A stretch of 19,043 nucleotides of DNA, from NCBI GenBank assembly GCA_036501085.1, contig DASYAZ010000086.1, positions 1 through 19,043 on the forward strand. Reading direction: 5' to 3'. The stretch's first letter is position 1, and the number at the start of each line of letters is the position of its first letter. Both the position numbers and the translations under genes were made by a program. The notes beneath the pieces were generated by a model. The model was not told where the DNA came from, did not search any database, and saw nothing but the letters and a program-made list of their open reading frames with translations. This stretch comes from GCA-003244245 sp036501085. GTDB taxonomy: Bacteria; Actinomycetota; Actinomycetes; Mycobacteriales; Pseudonocardiaceae. Shown piece after piece: positions 6,646 to 13,513 of this stretch.

Positions 6646-7370
6646 TCGCTCGCTGCCAGGTGGACTACCTGGGGCGGCTGACCGCGCACCTGCCGATGGC
6701 GCCGCGGTTGCTGCTGGTCAAGGCGGACGGATCGGTGAGCGTGCATGCCGACGGCGGTGCATACAAGCCGTTGAACTGGATGAGCCCCCCGTGCGCCCTG
6801 GCTGAGCAGCCGGGACGCTGGACGGTCACCAACCGGGCCGGCGAGCAGCTGATCATCGAGATCGACGAGGTGCTGCACGACTCGCGGCATGAGCTCGGAG
6901 TGGATCCCGGGCTGGTCAAGGATGGTGTCGAGGCGCACCTGCAGGCACTGCTCGCCGAGCACACCTCCGCGCTGGGCCCCGGGCTCACCCTGATCCGCCG
7001 CGAGTACCCCACCCCCATCGGACCGGTCGATCTGCTGTGCCGCAATGCCGGCGGGACCGTCTCGGTGGAGATCACCCGCCAGGGAGAGAACGGCGGGGCG
7101 AATGCGCACGGCAGTGCCCTGACGCCCCAGCCCAAGCACTGGGCGATCGAGGTCAAGCGACGTGCCACCATCGACGCTGTCGAGCAGCTCACCCGCTACC
7201 TGGAGCTGCTGAACCGTGATCTCTTATTGGCGCCGGTGGGGGGAGTTCTGGCAGCTCAGAGCATCGTTCCGCAGGCGCGGACACTCGCTGAGGATCGCGG
7301 AATCCGGTGCGTGGTGCTCGACTACGACGAACTACGCGGGCTGCCGAGCAACGAGATGCGGCTCTTCTGA
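6633..7370 (+). CDS. nucS: Mismatch-specific endonuclease NucS (EndoMS) with an insertion at the active site
   Basis: NucS/EndoMS cleaves mismatched DNA and is the core of the non-canonical mismatch repair of actinobacteria, which lack MutS/MutL. The product is 245 aa from GTG 6633, starting MRLVIARCQVDYLGRLTAHL; this N-terminus, the YKPLNWMSPPC motif (44-54) and HELGVDPGLVKDGVEAHLQA (86-105) match the family closely. The RecB-like nuclease core has Asp133 (GPVDLLCR) and the ExK pair Glu173/Lys175 (AIEVKRR). Between the strand VSVEI (143-147) and this motif lie about 24 extra residues (147-170, with GENGGANAHG) that are absent from the mycobacterial protein as I recall it (about 226 aa). The protein ends in MRLF, consistent with the C-terminal beta-clamp-binding motif. 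It is probably leaderless. Confidence 0.95.
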   Translation: MRLVIARCQVDYLGRLTAHLPMAPRLLLVKADGSVSVHADGGAYKPLNWMSPPCALAEQPGRWTVTNRAGEQLIIEIDEVLHDSRHELGVDPGLVKDGVEAHLQALLAEHTSALGPGLTLIRREYPTPIGPVDLLCRNAGGTVSVEITRQGENGGANAHGSALTPQPKHWAIEVKRRATIDAVEQLTRYLELLNRDLLLAPVGGVLAAQSIVPQARTLAEDRGIRCVVLDYDELRGLPSNEMRLF

Positions 7371-7458
7371 CCTTGATCCGTACCTGCGCCATGCCTTGAT
7401 GGTGATCGGGAACGGTCTACCCCGAGCGTTCCATGCATGCCGTCGCCCACCGGTGGCC

Positions 7459-7487
7459 TTGACCTGACGCGACATGTTCGCCAGTAT
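7459..7487 (+). promoter_or_regulatory. Candidate promoter of the three-gene accessory cassette
   Basis: TTGACC (7459-7464) and CAGTAT (7482-7487) are separated by 17 bp, a plausible -35/-10 pair. A perfect 10-bp palindrome, CCACCGGTGG (7447-7456), ends 2 nt before the -35 and could be an operator. The 154 bp between nucS and the first cassette gene hold nothing else I can name. Confidence 0.4.
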
Positions 7488-7524
7488 GGAGAAACTTTCG
7501 CAGATGTCGAGCAAGGAGGGATTG

Positions 7525-7752
7525 ATGCACGTAACATTTCTGGGGAAAGATCCTAATTCGTTCGAAGGTGACTCGCCGACTCTGTTTGCTACCGACCGCA
7601 CCGACCGCAGGACCTACATCGCACAGGGTTGGGTCGTCACTGACCCGCAGGCGCTTGCTGAGTTTGGTCCGATTCCTGACGGCGAGGCGGTTATCGAAAT
7701 TCCGGAGGATGTGTTGGAGTTCTACCGGCGGAACCAAGGAGGGGACCACTGA
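7525..7752 (+). CDS. Small conserved-type protein, first gene of the XRE/DUF6879 cassette
   Basis: A 75-aa protein starting MHVTFLGKDPNSFEGDSPTL and ending in FYRRNQGGDH. ATG 7525 is chosen because AAGGAGGG (7513-7520) lies directly upstream; earlier in-frame ATGs have no such site. No signal peptide or membrane segment is seen, and it is acidic in its second half (IPDGEAVIEIPEDVLEF). I do not recognise a named domain, but similar short proteins are familiar to me next to DUF6879 and XRE-DUF5753 genes in actinomycetes. Its TGA overlaps the next gene in the tetranucleotide CTGA, implying coupled translation. The cassette has more A/T at third codon positions than its neighbours, which suggests acquisition. 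Function unknown; the gene order hints at a partner of the regulator. Confidence 0.75.
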   Translation: MHVTFLGKDPNSFEGDSPTLFATDRTDRRTYIAQGWVVTDPQALAEFGPIPDGEAVIEIPEDVLEFYRRNQGGDH

Positions 7753-8291
7753 GCCTGGTCATTGGAGACGAGTTCAACCTGCTGTTCCGTACTTTCGAGC
7801 ACACCGCGTTTCGCCTGGAGGTACGGGACCGGTATAACGCCCCCCGTGAGGTTGAGTCGTTCAGAAAGTTCGTGGCCGGTGAAGCTGTCGATCTAAGCTG
7901 GGCTGAAAGCTGGCTCAGCATGATTCGACAGGCGGCCGCGGAAGGGCGTCGATTCATGCGAGTACGGGTAGTCAGCCTGCCGCTGACCGATTACAGCCGG
8001 TTCGGTCTATGGGGGGCCCAATTCACGAACGCTGTGGGTGAAGACATTCGTTACCTCGCCCGTGATCTGGCCCAGAAGGTCCAACTGCCTAATCATGATT
8101 ATTGGTTGTTTGATTCCCGCAAGCTGGCACGGATGCACTTCGGTGAGGGCGACCGTTTCCTTGGCGCCGGGATCATCGAAGATCCAGGCGAGGTAGTGCA
8201 ACACAATTTTTGGCGTGATGCGGCATGGCACCACGCCATGAGACGGGATGACTTTGCCGCCGAGCAGGGTGAGTGGATCAACCAGCGTTGA
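7749..8291 (+). CDS. DUF6879-type protein with probable CTG start
   Basis: A 180-aa protein if read from CTG at 7749 (LSLVIGDEFNLLFRTFEHTA onward). The family segments are all present: FRTFEHTAFRLEVRDRY near the N-terminus, RRFMRVRVVSLPLTDYSRF in the middle, then HDYWLFDSRK, DRFLGAGIIEDPG and FWRDAAWHHA. The first ATG/GTG in frame is GTG 7872, which would remove the conserved N-terminal 41 residues. CTG 7749 overlaps the upstream stop as CTGA and is preceded by AAGGAGGGG (7736-7744), so it is the best start. Function of the family is unknown; it is commonly paired with XRE-DUF5753 regulators, as here. It overlaps the regulator gene by 23 nt. Confidence 0.82.
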   Translation: MSLVIGDEFNLLFRTFEHTAFRLEVRDRYNAPREVESFRKFVAGEAVDLSWAESWLSMIRQAAAEGRRFMRVRVVSLPLTDYSRFGLWGAQFTNAVGEDIRYLARDLAQKVQLPNHDYWLFDSRKLARMHFGEGDRFLGAGIIEDPGEVVQHNFWRDAAWHHAMRRDDFAAEQGEWINQR

Positions 8292-9135
8292 CGAGGCACG
8301 CGACGCGCTTGGTAAACGACTCCGCGAACTGCGACAGCAAGCCGGATTCACTGGCAAGCAGCTTGCGGAGTTGTTGTCATGGCCGCCCTCCAAGGTGTCC
8401 AAGCTTGAGAATGGTCGCCAGACCCCAACCGACGATGACATTATCGCTTGGGCTCGCACAGCCCGCAGCGAGAGTGAAACCGAAGCGTTGCTTGCCTCGC
8501 TGCATACCTTGGAAACGCGGCACGCCGAGTGGCAACGCCTACTGAGAGCCGGGACACTGCCGCATCAGGTCGAACTTGCCGAACAAGACCAACAAACGAA
8601 GCTCTATCGAGCCTTTGAATCCGCCGCAATTCCCGGCTTGCTACAAACGCCGGAATACGCCCGCACCCGGTTTGCCCAGGCGGTCATGGTACATAACACG
8701 CCTCATGACATTAATGAGGCCGTGCGCGCACGGATGCAGCGCCAGGAGATGCTGTACCGTCCCGATAAGCGCTTTCACTTCGTGCTGACAGAGGCCGCAT
8801 TGCGTTACCGCCTTTGCCCGATCGACACCATGCTTGCACAACTAGATCGTCTGGTTGCACTTTCCAGTCTGCGGAATCTTCGGCTTGGTGTTATCAGCTT
8901 TAAAACGCCGTATGCGGCCGATCCTCGTCATGGTTTTTGGCTACTGGACGACGATCGGGTGCGGGTCGAGACCTTCTCTGCTGAGCTCAACCTGCGGCAA
9001 CCGCACGAGATCGAGTTGTACAGCCGCATTTTTGAGCAACTAGCGGCGCTCGCCGGCTACGGCGGCTCGGCGCGCGCGATCATCACCAGGGTGATAGACG
9101 ACCTTGTGGATGAGGCTGCAGCGGATAGCTCCTAA
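8269..9135 (+). CDS. XRE-family helix-turn-helix regulator with DUF5753 domain
   Basis: A 288-aa predicted DNA-binding protein from GTG 8269 (MSGSTSVDEARDALGKRLRE); ATG 8248 in the same frame is an alternative that lies deeper in the upstream gene. The HTH_31/XRE domain covers about 10-65, including LRELRQQAGFTGKQLAELL and WPPSKVSKLENGRQTPTDDD. A DUF5753 ligand- or partner-binding domain follows (about 95-275: FESAAIPGLLQTPEYAR, RMQRQEML, HFVLTEAALRYR). Such proteins in Streptomyces (WhiJ-like) regulate development and antibiotic production together with small partner proteins. Here the two upstream genes overlap it, forming one transcription unit, so it probably controls or is controlled by them (inference). 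Base composition looks lower in GC than the flanking metabolic genes. Confidence 0.9.
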   Translation: MSGSTSVDEARDALGKRLRELRQQAGFTGKQLAELLSWPPSKVSKLENGRQTPTDDDIIAWARTARSESETEALLASLHTLETRHAEWQRLLRAGTLPHQVELAEQDQQTKLYRAFESAAIPGLLQTPEYARTRFAQAVMVHNTPHDINEAVRARMQRQEMLYRPDKRFHFVLTEAALRYRLCPIDTMLAQLDRLVALSSLRNLRLGVISFKTPYAADPRHGFWLLDDDRVRVETFSAELNLRQPHEIELYSRIFEQLAALAGYGGSARAIITRVIDDLVDEAAADSS

Positions 9136-9462
9136 TTTCTCCGGCCGAAGAGGTACCAACGATCTCGAGAAATATCTAGAAACTTTCTGGCCAAGTCGAT
9201 GGCGTTCTGTTTACACTCCCGGTACAACCCGCATTTTGGTGGCTCGGTTGACGGCTTCTTGGGTGTGCGCGTGAGGTGGTAGAGGAGTTAATGGGCTGCC
9301 CGGCCCCGGGTCCTGGGGAAAGGTCAGCGCTCATCGACATGGCCGATGTCCTGGACGAGAGCCATGAAAGCCTTCCCAGCCCATCCAACCGTCCTACGGC
9401 GATTGGTGTGGACAAAAGCCCAGACGCAAGTGAGCGCGCAGGCGTGGGCATGAGAGGGCGGA

Positions 9463-9729
9463 ATGGGCGAGCTGGATGCTCCTTTGCGAAGTTCGGAAAA
9501 CGGCGCGAAGCCCTGGCGGGGAACGGTAAGGCGGAGACTTTCGGTCCAGGGCCGACAGGGCGTGCACGTCACTATCGTTGTCATGGTCTACCGCGACACG
9601 GTGTGGGTATCCACCTCCTCCGACGAGCCATTCTCCGGCGAAGCGGTCTTGGAGTTGACCCAGGTCGGCAGCTTGATCGACATGCTGACGTGGGCCGCTG
9701 GGGAAGCGAGCACACACCGGGACGGGTGA
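9463..9729 (+). CDS. Hypothetical small protein (doubtful)
   Basis: An 88-codon frame from ATG 9463, preceded by GAGGGCGGA. Its second half looks protein-like: VTIVVMVYRDTVWVSTSSDE, then EAVLELTQVGSLIDMLTWAAGEA, alternating hydrophobic strand and amphipathic helix. The first 30 residues do not look conserved in type, so GTG 9562 or ATG 9583 in the same frame may be the true start (about 55 or 48 aa). I cannot name a family. It lies downstream of the XRE cassette in the same orientation and could belong to it. Confidence 0.4.
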   Translation: MGELDAPLRSSENGAKPWRGTVRRRLSVQGRQGVHVTIVVMVYRDTVWVSTSSDEPFSGEAVLELTQVGSLIDMLTWAAGEASTHRDG

Positions 9730-9843
9730 GGTCGGATGACTCGTGGCTCAGCCTCGAGTCCGGGAGCGCCTCGAACCCGGCCGCGGCCGCAGCCGAATGA
9801 TCACGCAGATGCTCGTGCACATACCCGGGATGATGTGGTGCCC

Positions 9844-9879
9844 GTACCCTTCGGTACTACGGCGGTGCGGGGGAGAGGA
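9844..9879 (+). promoter_or_regulatory. Candidate -10 box and Shine-Dalgarno of the aldehyde dehydrogenase gene
   Basis: TACCCT (9845-9850) fits a -10 box within a short hairpin, GTACC-CTTC-GGTAC (9844-9857). The purine-rich GGGGAGAGGA just upstream of the ATG at 9885 is the ribosome-binding site. No clear -35 is seen. Confidence 0.35.
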
Positions 9880-9884
9880 CGACG

Positions 9885-11390
9885 ATGGCTCAGACCGTGG
9901 GTAGCAGCCAGCGGCAGACCCGCGAGGAGGACACCCGCTTCGCTTCGGTGGACCCGCGAACCGGTGAGGTCATCGACTATCACCAGAAATGCGACGACGC
10001 GGCCGTGCAGGGCGCCGTGGAGCGTGCCCGCGAGGCGGCCGCGTGGTGGGGCGGGCTCGGGCCCGCCGAGCGCCGCCGCCGGCTGCTGTCCTGGTGTTCG
10101 GCGCTGACCCGGCAGATCGACGATCTGGCCACGATGATCTCTGCGGAGACCGGTAAGCCGCAGGCTGATGCCCGCCTGGAATGTGTGCTCGTGGTCGCGC
10201 ACCTGGATTGGGCGACGCGCAACGCCGAGCGGGTGCTGCGCCGGCGCCGGGTGTCGCCGGGTCTGCTGATGCTGCAGGAAGCCGCCACAGTCGAGTACCA
10301 GCCTTTCGGCGTGATCGGCGTGATCGGCCCCTGGAACTACCCGGCCCACACCCCGATGGGCTCGATCAGCTACGCGCTCGCCGCCGGCAATGCCGTGGTG
10401 TTCAAGCCCAGCGAGCTGACCCCCGGGGTGGGGTGCGTGCTGGCTGAGAGCCTCGCTCAGGTGGTGCCCGAATACCCGTTGTTGCAGGTTGTCACCGGTT
10501 TCGGCGAGACAGGGACGGCGTTGTGCCGGGCCGGGGTGGACAAGCTGGCCTTCACCGGATCCGCGAGCACCGCCAGGAAGGTGATGGCGACCTGCGCCCA
10601 GACACTGACCCCGGTGGTGCTGGAGTGCGGAGGCAACGACGCGCTGCTGGTCGACGCCGACGCCGACCTCGCTGCGGCCGCTAACGCCGCCGTCTGGGGT
10701 GCGATGGCCAACGCGGGGCAGACCTGCGTCGGGGTGGAGCGGGTGTATGTCGTCGACGCGGTGGCCCAGGAGCTGACCGACCGGATCGTCGCCGAGGCCA
10801 GCCGGTTGCGGGTCGGGGGCGAGCCCAGCGCTGATCTCGGCCCGATCACCAGGCCGGCCCAGGTGGAGGTGATCCGCGATCATCTCTCGGACGCGCTCGC
10901 CCAGGGCGGGACCCCGCTGGTCGGGGGCGCGGAGTCGGTCCGCCCGCCCTACGTGGAACCGGTGGTCCTGAGCGGGGTCCCGGAGACCTCGACCGCGGTG
11001 ACCGAGGAGACCTTCGGCCCGACGCTCACCGTGCACCGGGTTCCGACTCTGGATGAGGCGGTAGCCCGGGTCAACGCCGGGCGTTACGGGCTGGGTGCCG
11101 CGGTCTTCTCCGCGCGCCGCGGCGCCGAGATCGCCAGCCGGCTGCGGTGCGGGATGGTCGCGGTCAACAGCGTGGTCTCCTATGCCGCGGTCCCCGCACT
11201 GCCCTTCGGCGGGGTCGGCGAGTCCGGATTCGGGCGGGTCCACGGGGCCGATGGCCTGCGCGAGTTCGCCAGAGCCAAGGCGGTCACTCGCCGGCGGTTC
11301 CGCCCGGTGGTGCAGGTGCTCACCTTCGCTCGCCCATCCTGGGCGATCCGATTGCTGCTCAGGATCGTCCGGGTGCTTTACGGTCGGTGA
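9885..11390 (+). CDS. NAD(P)-dependent aldehyde dehydrogenase
   Basis: Oxidises an aldehyde to a carboxylic acid. The 501-aa product has the complete ALDH signature set: PWNYPAHTP with the oxyanion-hole Asn151, FKPSELTP with the cofactor Lys174, FTGSAST (223-229), the general base Glu247 in LECGGNDA and the nucleophile Cys281 in GQTCVGVER, plus an ETFGP cofactor motif. The last about 25 residues (ending WAIRLLLRIVRVLYGR) are hydrophobic and basic, which may tether it to the membrane. ATG 9885 has a good ribosome-binding site. It is 37 bp upstream of the dehydrogenase gene and probably co-transcribed, and its end has only a weak inverted repeat. Substrate unknown; a fatty or short-chain aldehyde would suit the ligase and beta-oxidation-like context. 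Confidence 0.93.
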   Translation: MAQTVGSSQRQTREEDTRFASVDPRTGEVIDYHQKCDDAAVQGAVERAREAAAWWGGLGPAERRRRLLSWCSALTRQIDDLATMISAETGKPQADARLECVLVVAHLDWATRNAERVLRRRRVSPGLLMLQEAATVEYQPFGVIGVIGPWNYPAHTPMGSISYALAAGNAVVFKPSELTPGVGCVLAESLAQVVPEYPLLQVVTGFGETGTALCRAGVDKLAFTGSASTARKVMATCAQTLTPVVLECGGNDALLVDADADLAAAANAAVWGAMANAGQTCVGVERVYVVDAVAQELTDRIVAEASRLRVGGEPSADLGPITRPAQVEVIRDHLSDALAQGGTPLVGGAESVRPPYVEPVVLSGVPETSTAVTEETFGPTLTVHRVPTLDEAVARVNAGRYGLGAAVFSARRGAEIASRLRCGMVAVNSVVSYAAVPALPFGGVGESGFGRVHGADGLREFARAKAVTRRRFRPVVQVLTFARPSWAIRLLLRIVRVLYGR

Positions 11391-11427
11391 GTAAGGCACC
11401 GCAGGCCACCTTGGGCGGAGGCAGCAG

Positions 11428-13203
11428 ATGGCAACACAGATCACGACGGTTGGCGTGGTGGGCGTGGGGACGATGGGGGCCGGAATCGCCGAGGTACTCG
11501 CCCGCTCCGGGCTTGACGTCGTCGCAGTTGAGGTCGACGACCAGGGCGTGAGCCGGGGTCGCGGCCACCTCGAGCACTCCACCGCACGCGCCCTCGAACG
11601 CGGCAAGCTCGACGAACCGGCCCGCCGGGAGTTGCTGGAGCGGATCAGCTTCAGCACCAAGCTGGCCGACCTGGCCGATGTGGACCTCGTCATCGAAGCC
11701 GTGCCCGAACGCCTGGAGCTCAAAACCCGGATCCTCACCGAGCTCGACGGCATCGTGCGCGGCGACGTCGTGCTGGCTTCCAACACGTCGAGCTTGTCGA
11801 TCACCGAGCTCGCCGTGCAGACCAAGCGGCCGGACAAGGTCGTCGGGATGCATTTCTTCAACCCGGCGCCGGTGCTCCCGCTGGTCGAGGTGGTGCGCAC
11901 CGTCGTGACCGACCCTGAGGTGATCGATGGCGTCACCGCGCTGGCCGGATCGTTGGGTAAGACCCCGGTGGTGGTCGGGGACCGGGCCGGGTTCATCGCC
12001 AACGGGCTGCTCTTCGGTTACCTCAACCACGCGGCGCGCATGTTCGAGCAGCGCTACGCGACCCGGGAGGATCTCGATGCCGCGATGCGCTTCGGCTGTG
12101 GATACCCGATGGGACCGCTGGCGCTGCTCGATCTGATCGGCCTGGACACGGCCTACGAGATCCTCGACGCGCTGTACCGGCAGTCCCGGGACCGGCTGCA
12201 CGCGCCGGTGCCCATCCTCAAGCAGATGATCACTGCAGGCCGGCTCGGCCGCAAATCGGGCCGTGGTTTCTACACCTATCTCGAGCCGAACTCCTCCAAG
12301 GTCGTCCCCGACGCCACCACTCCCGACGAGGGAGAACCCGGCGTCCAACCCCGGCCGGTCGGCGCCGTCGGCGTGGTGGGTACCGGGACGATGGCCACCG
12401 GCATCGTGGAGGTGCTGGTCAAGGGCGGGCACGATGTGATCATCCGCGGCCGCAGCGACAGCCGCACCGGCGATGCAGTGAAAGCGATCACCCGCTCGCT
12501 GGACAAGGCCGTCAACCGCGGCAAGCTCTCCGAACCTGATCGCGACGCCGCGCTCGCTCGGATCTCCACCACCACCTCGCTGGACGATTTCGCCGACGTC
12601 GATCTGGTCGTGGAGGCGGTCGCCGAGGATCTGGAGGTCAAGCGCGGGATCTTCGCCACGCTGGACGAGGTGTGCAAGCCGGGTGCGATCCTGGCGACCA
12701 CTACCTCGTCGTTGCCCGTTGTGGAGTGCGCGGCCGCCACCTCCCGCCCCGGTGACGTGGTGGGCATGCACTTCTTCAACCCCGCTCCGGTGATGAAGCT
12801 CGTCGAGGTGGTGACGACCATCGCTACCACCGACGAGGTGGCGGCCACCGCCCGCGAGCTGGCTCGCTCGCTGCGCAAGGCGCCGGTGACCTGCGGCGAC
12901 CGCGCGGGATTCATCGTGAACGCGTTGCTGTTCCCCTACCTCAACGATGCGGTGCGGATGCTGGAGGAGCACTACGCCTCCGCGGACGACATCGACACTG
13001 CGATGAAGGTCGGCGCGGCGCTGCCGATGGGCCCCTTCGCGTTGCTCGACGTCGTGGGCCTGGACGTCTCGCTGGCCATCCAGCGCCGCCTCTACCAGGA
13101 ATTTCGCGAGCCCGGGTTCGCCCCGGCGCTCCTGCTGGAGCACCTGGTCACGGCGGGCCGGCTGGGCCGCAAAACCCGTAAGGGCTTCCGCGACTACTCG
13201 TGA
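11428..13203 (+). CDS. Two-domain 3-hydroxyacyl-CoA (3-hydroxybutyryl-CoA) dehydrogenase
   Basis: Interconverts acetoacetyl-CoA and 3-hydroxybutyryl-CoA. The 591-aa chain is a tandem duplication of the usual about 285-aa enzyme: domain 1 about 1-287, a linker rich in Pro/Glu (288-311) and domain 2 about 312-591. Domain 1 has GVGTMG (12-17), an acidic Glu35 after the second strand, SNTSS (118-122), His142 (GMHFFNPAPV) and Asn192. Domain 2 has GTGTMA (318-323), TTTSS, His448 and Asn498, so both active sites look complete. The second domain lacks the third dinucleotide-binding glycine (Ala323) and has Arg340-Gly-Arg342 where domain 1 has the acidic residue, hinting at a different cofactor. Such fused forms occur in other actinomycetes. 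GGAGG 6 nt upstream supports ATG 11428. The TGA is within a 48-bp palindrome. Confidence 0.94.
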   Translation: MATQITTVGVVGVGTMGAGIAEVLARSGLDVVAVEVDDQGVSRGRGHLEHSTARALERGKLDEPARRELLERISFSTKLADLADVDLVIEAVPERLELKTRILTELDGIVRGDVVLASNTSSLSITELAVQTKRPDKVVGMHFFNPAPVLPLVEVVRTVVTDPEVIDGVTALAGSLGKTPVVVGDRAGFIANGLLFGYLNHAARMFEQRYATREDLDAAMRFGCGYPMGPLALLDLIGLDTAYEILDALYRQSRDRLHAPVPILKQMITAGRLGRKSGRGFYTYLEPNSSKVVPDATTPDEGEPGVQPRPVGAVGVVGTGTMATGIVEVLVKGGHDVIIRGRSDSRTGDAVKAITRSLDKAVNRGKLSEPDRDAALARISTTTSLDDFADVDLVVEAVAEDLEVKRGIFATLDEVCKPGAILATTTSSLPVVECAAATSRPGDVVGMHFFNPAPVMKLVEVVTTIATTDEVAATARELARSLRKAPVTCGDRAGFIVNALLFPYLNDAVRMLEEHYASADDIDTAMKVGAALPMGPFALLDVVGLDVSLAIQRRLYQEFREPGFAPALLLEHLVTAGRLGRKTRKGFRDYS

Positions 13204-13243
13204 GTGGGTAACAGTGTTATAACACTGTTACCCACTCACGAGT
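13196..13243. terminator. 48-bp perfect palindrome over the dehydrogenase stop codon
   Basis: Positions 13196-13243 read the same on both strands (24-bp arms, no loop), with the core AACAGTGTTATAACACTGTT. The TGA at 13201-13203 is in the left arm. It lies between convergent genes, so it can end transcription from both sides. The outer words CGTGAGTGG and CCACTCACGAG and the inner AACACTGTT recur at 6559-6600. Confidence 0.85.
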
Positions 13244-13261
13244 GTTGCTCACGAGCAACAC
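13242..13261 (-). terminator. Stop-codon hairpin of the FmdB-like gene
   Basis: GTGTTGCTC (13242-13250) and GAGCAACAC (13253-13261) are reverse complements around 2 nt. The minus-strand TGA (13251-13249) of the zinc-ribbon gene sits at the turn. It abuts the 48-bp palindrome. Confidence 0.6.
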
Positions 13262-13479
13262 CCCCCGCCGCAGCATCCGCCCGCGGGTGCCCTCCGTACC
13301 GGGGCGCCTGCGGGCGCGGCAACTGATCGGGATGCTCCGGAGAGCGCCACGGTGGAGAGCAGCCGGACGGTGTCGCCGTGCCCGGCGGGGCACGGGGCAG
13401 GATCGCGCGAGGCGGTCATCGGCCGGCTGAGTTCGAAGGTCGTCGAGCATTCCCGGCACCGGAACTCATAGCGTGGCAT
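13249..13479 (-). CDS. FmdB-family zinc-ribbon protein with cysteine-rich tail
   Basis: A 76-aa protein beginning MPRYEFRCRECSTTFELSRP. The N-terminal zinc ribbon has Cys8, Cys11, Cys30 and His34 (CPAGH) in the arrangement of FmdB-type putative regulatory proteins. An Ala/Pro-rich linker leads to a tail with two Cys pairs (CCGGGCC, 69-75) that could bind a metal. The function of this family is not settled; a regulatory or metal-handling role is inferred from the ribbon. ATG 13479 is supported by TACGCT 7 nt upstream and by family N-termini. It is transcribed away from the small protein gene at 13514 and converges on the dehydrogenase gene. Confidence 0.87.
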   Translation of the reverse strand: MPRYEFRCRECSTTFELSRPMTASRDPAPCPAGHGDTVRLLSTVALSGASRSVAAPAGAPVRRAPAGGCCGGGCCS

Positions 13480-13486
13480 GGAGGGC

Positions 13487-13505
13487 AGCGTACTGGTACT
13501 ACCGT
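13487..13505. promoter_or_regulatory. Back-to-back -10 boxes of two divergent leaderless genes
   Basis: On the minus strand TACGCT (13492-13487) ends 7 nt before the FmdB-like ATG at 13479. On the plus strand TACCGT (13500-13505) ends 8 nt before the ATG at 13514. Only 7 bp lie between the two hexamers, so the two RNA polymerase footprints must overlap. Confidence 0.5.
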
Positions 13506-13513
13506 GAATCATC

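Larger units (their letters stand above)
9136..9884. other. 749-bp interval with no confident gene apart from one doubtful small ORF
   Basis: The segment after the XRE gene begins AT-rich (GAAATATCTAGAAACTTTCT, 9170-9189) and then carries short open frames with weak coding character. A 29-codon frame at 9364-9453 (MKAFPAHPTV...) directly precedes the small ORF at 9463. No transposase, terminal inverted repeat or RNA gene is recognised. It may be the decayed edge of the accessory cassette (inference). Confidence 0.5.

Noticed and set aside
7474..7524. Longer N-terminus for the first cassette protein (ATG 7474, 7486 or 7504)
   Set aside because: ATG 7525 has the strong AAGGAGGG site, and the earlier segment contains the promoter region.
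9276..9800. A 174-codon plus-strand frame in the gap before the aldehyde dehydrogenase
   Set aside because: It ends in low-complexity Ser/Ala sequence, shares no motif with any family I know and overlaps the better-looking small ORF in another frame.
9801..12002. Very long open frame (over 700 codons) on the minus strand across the aldehyde dehydrogenase and dehydrogenase genes
   Set aside because: It is antisense to two clear enzymes with intact motifs; long antisense frames are expected in high-GC coding DNA. Its sequence is low-complexity Arg/Pro/Ser/Ala without domains.
11359..13143. Minus-strand open frame of nearly 600 codons over the fused dehydrogenase gene
   Set aside because: It mirrors the duplicated domain structure of the sense gene, has His/Arg/Gly-rich composition and no recognisable family.
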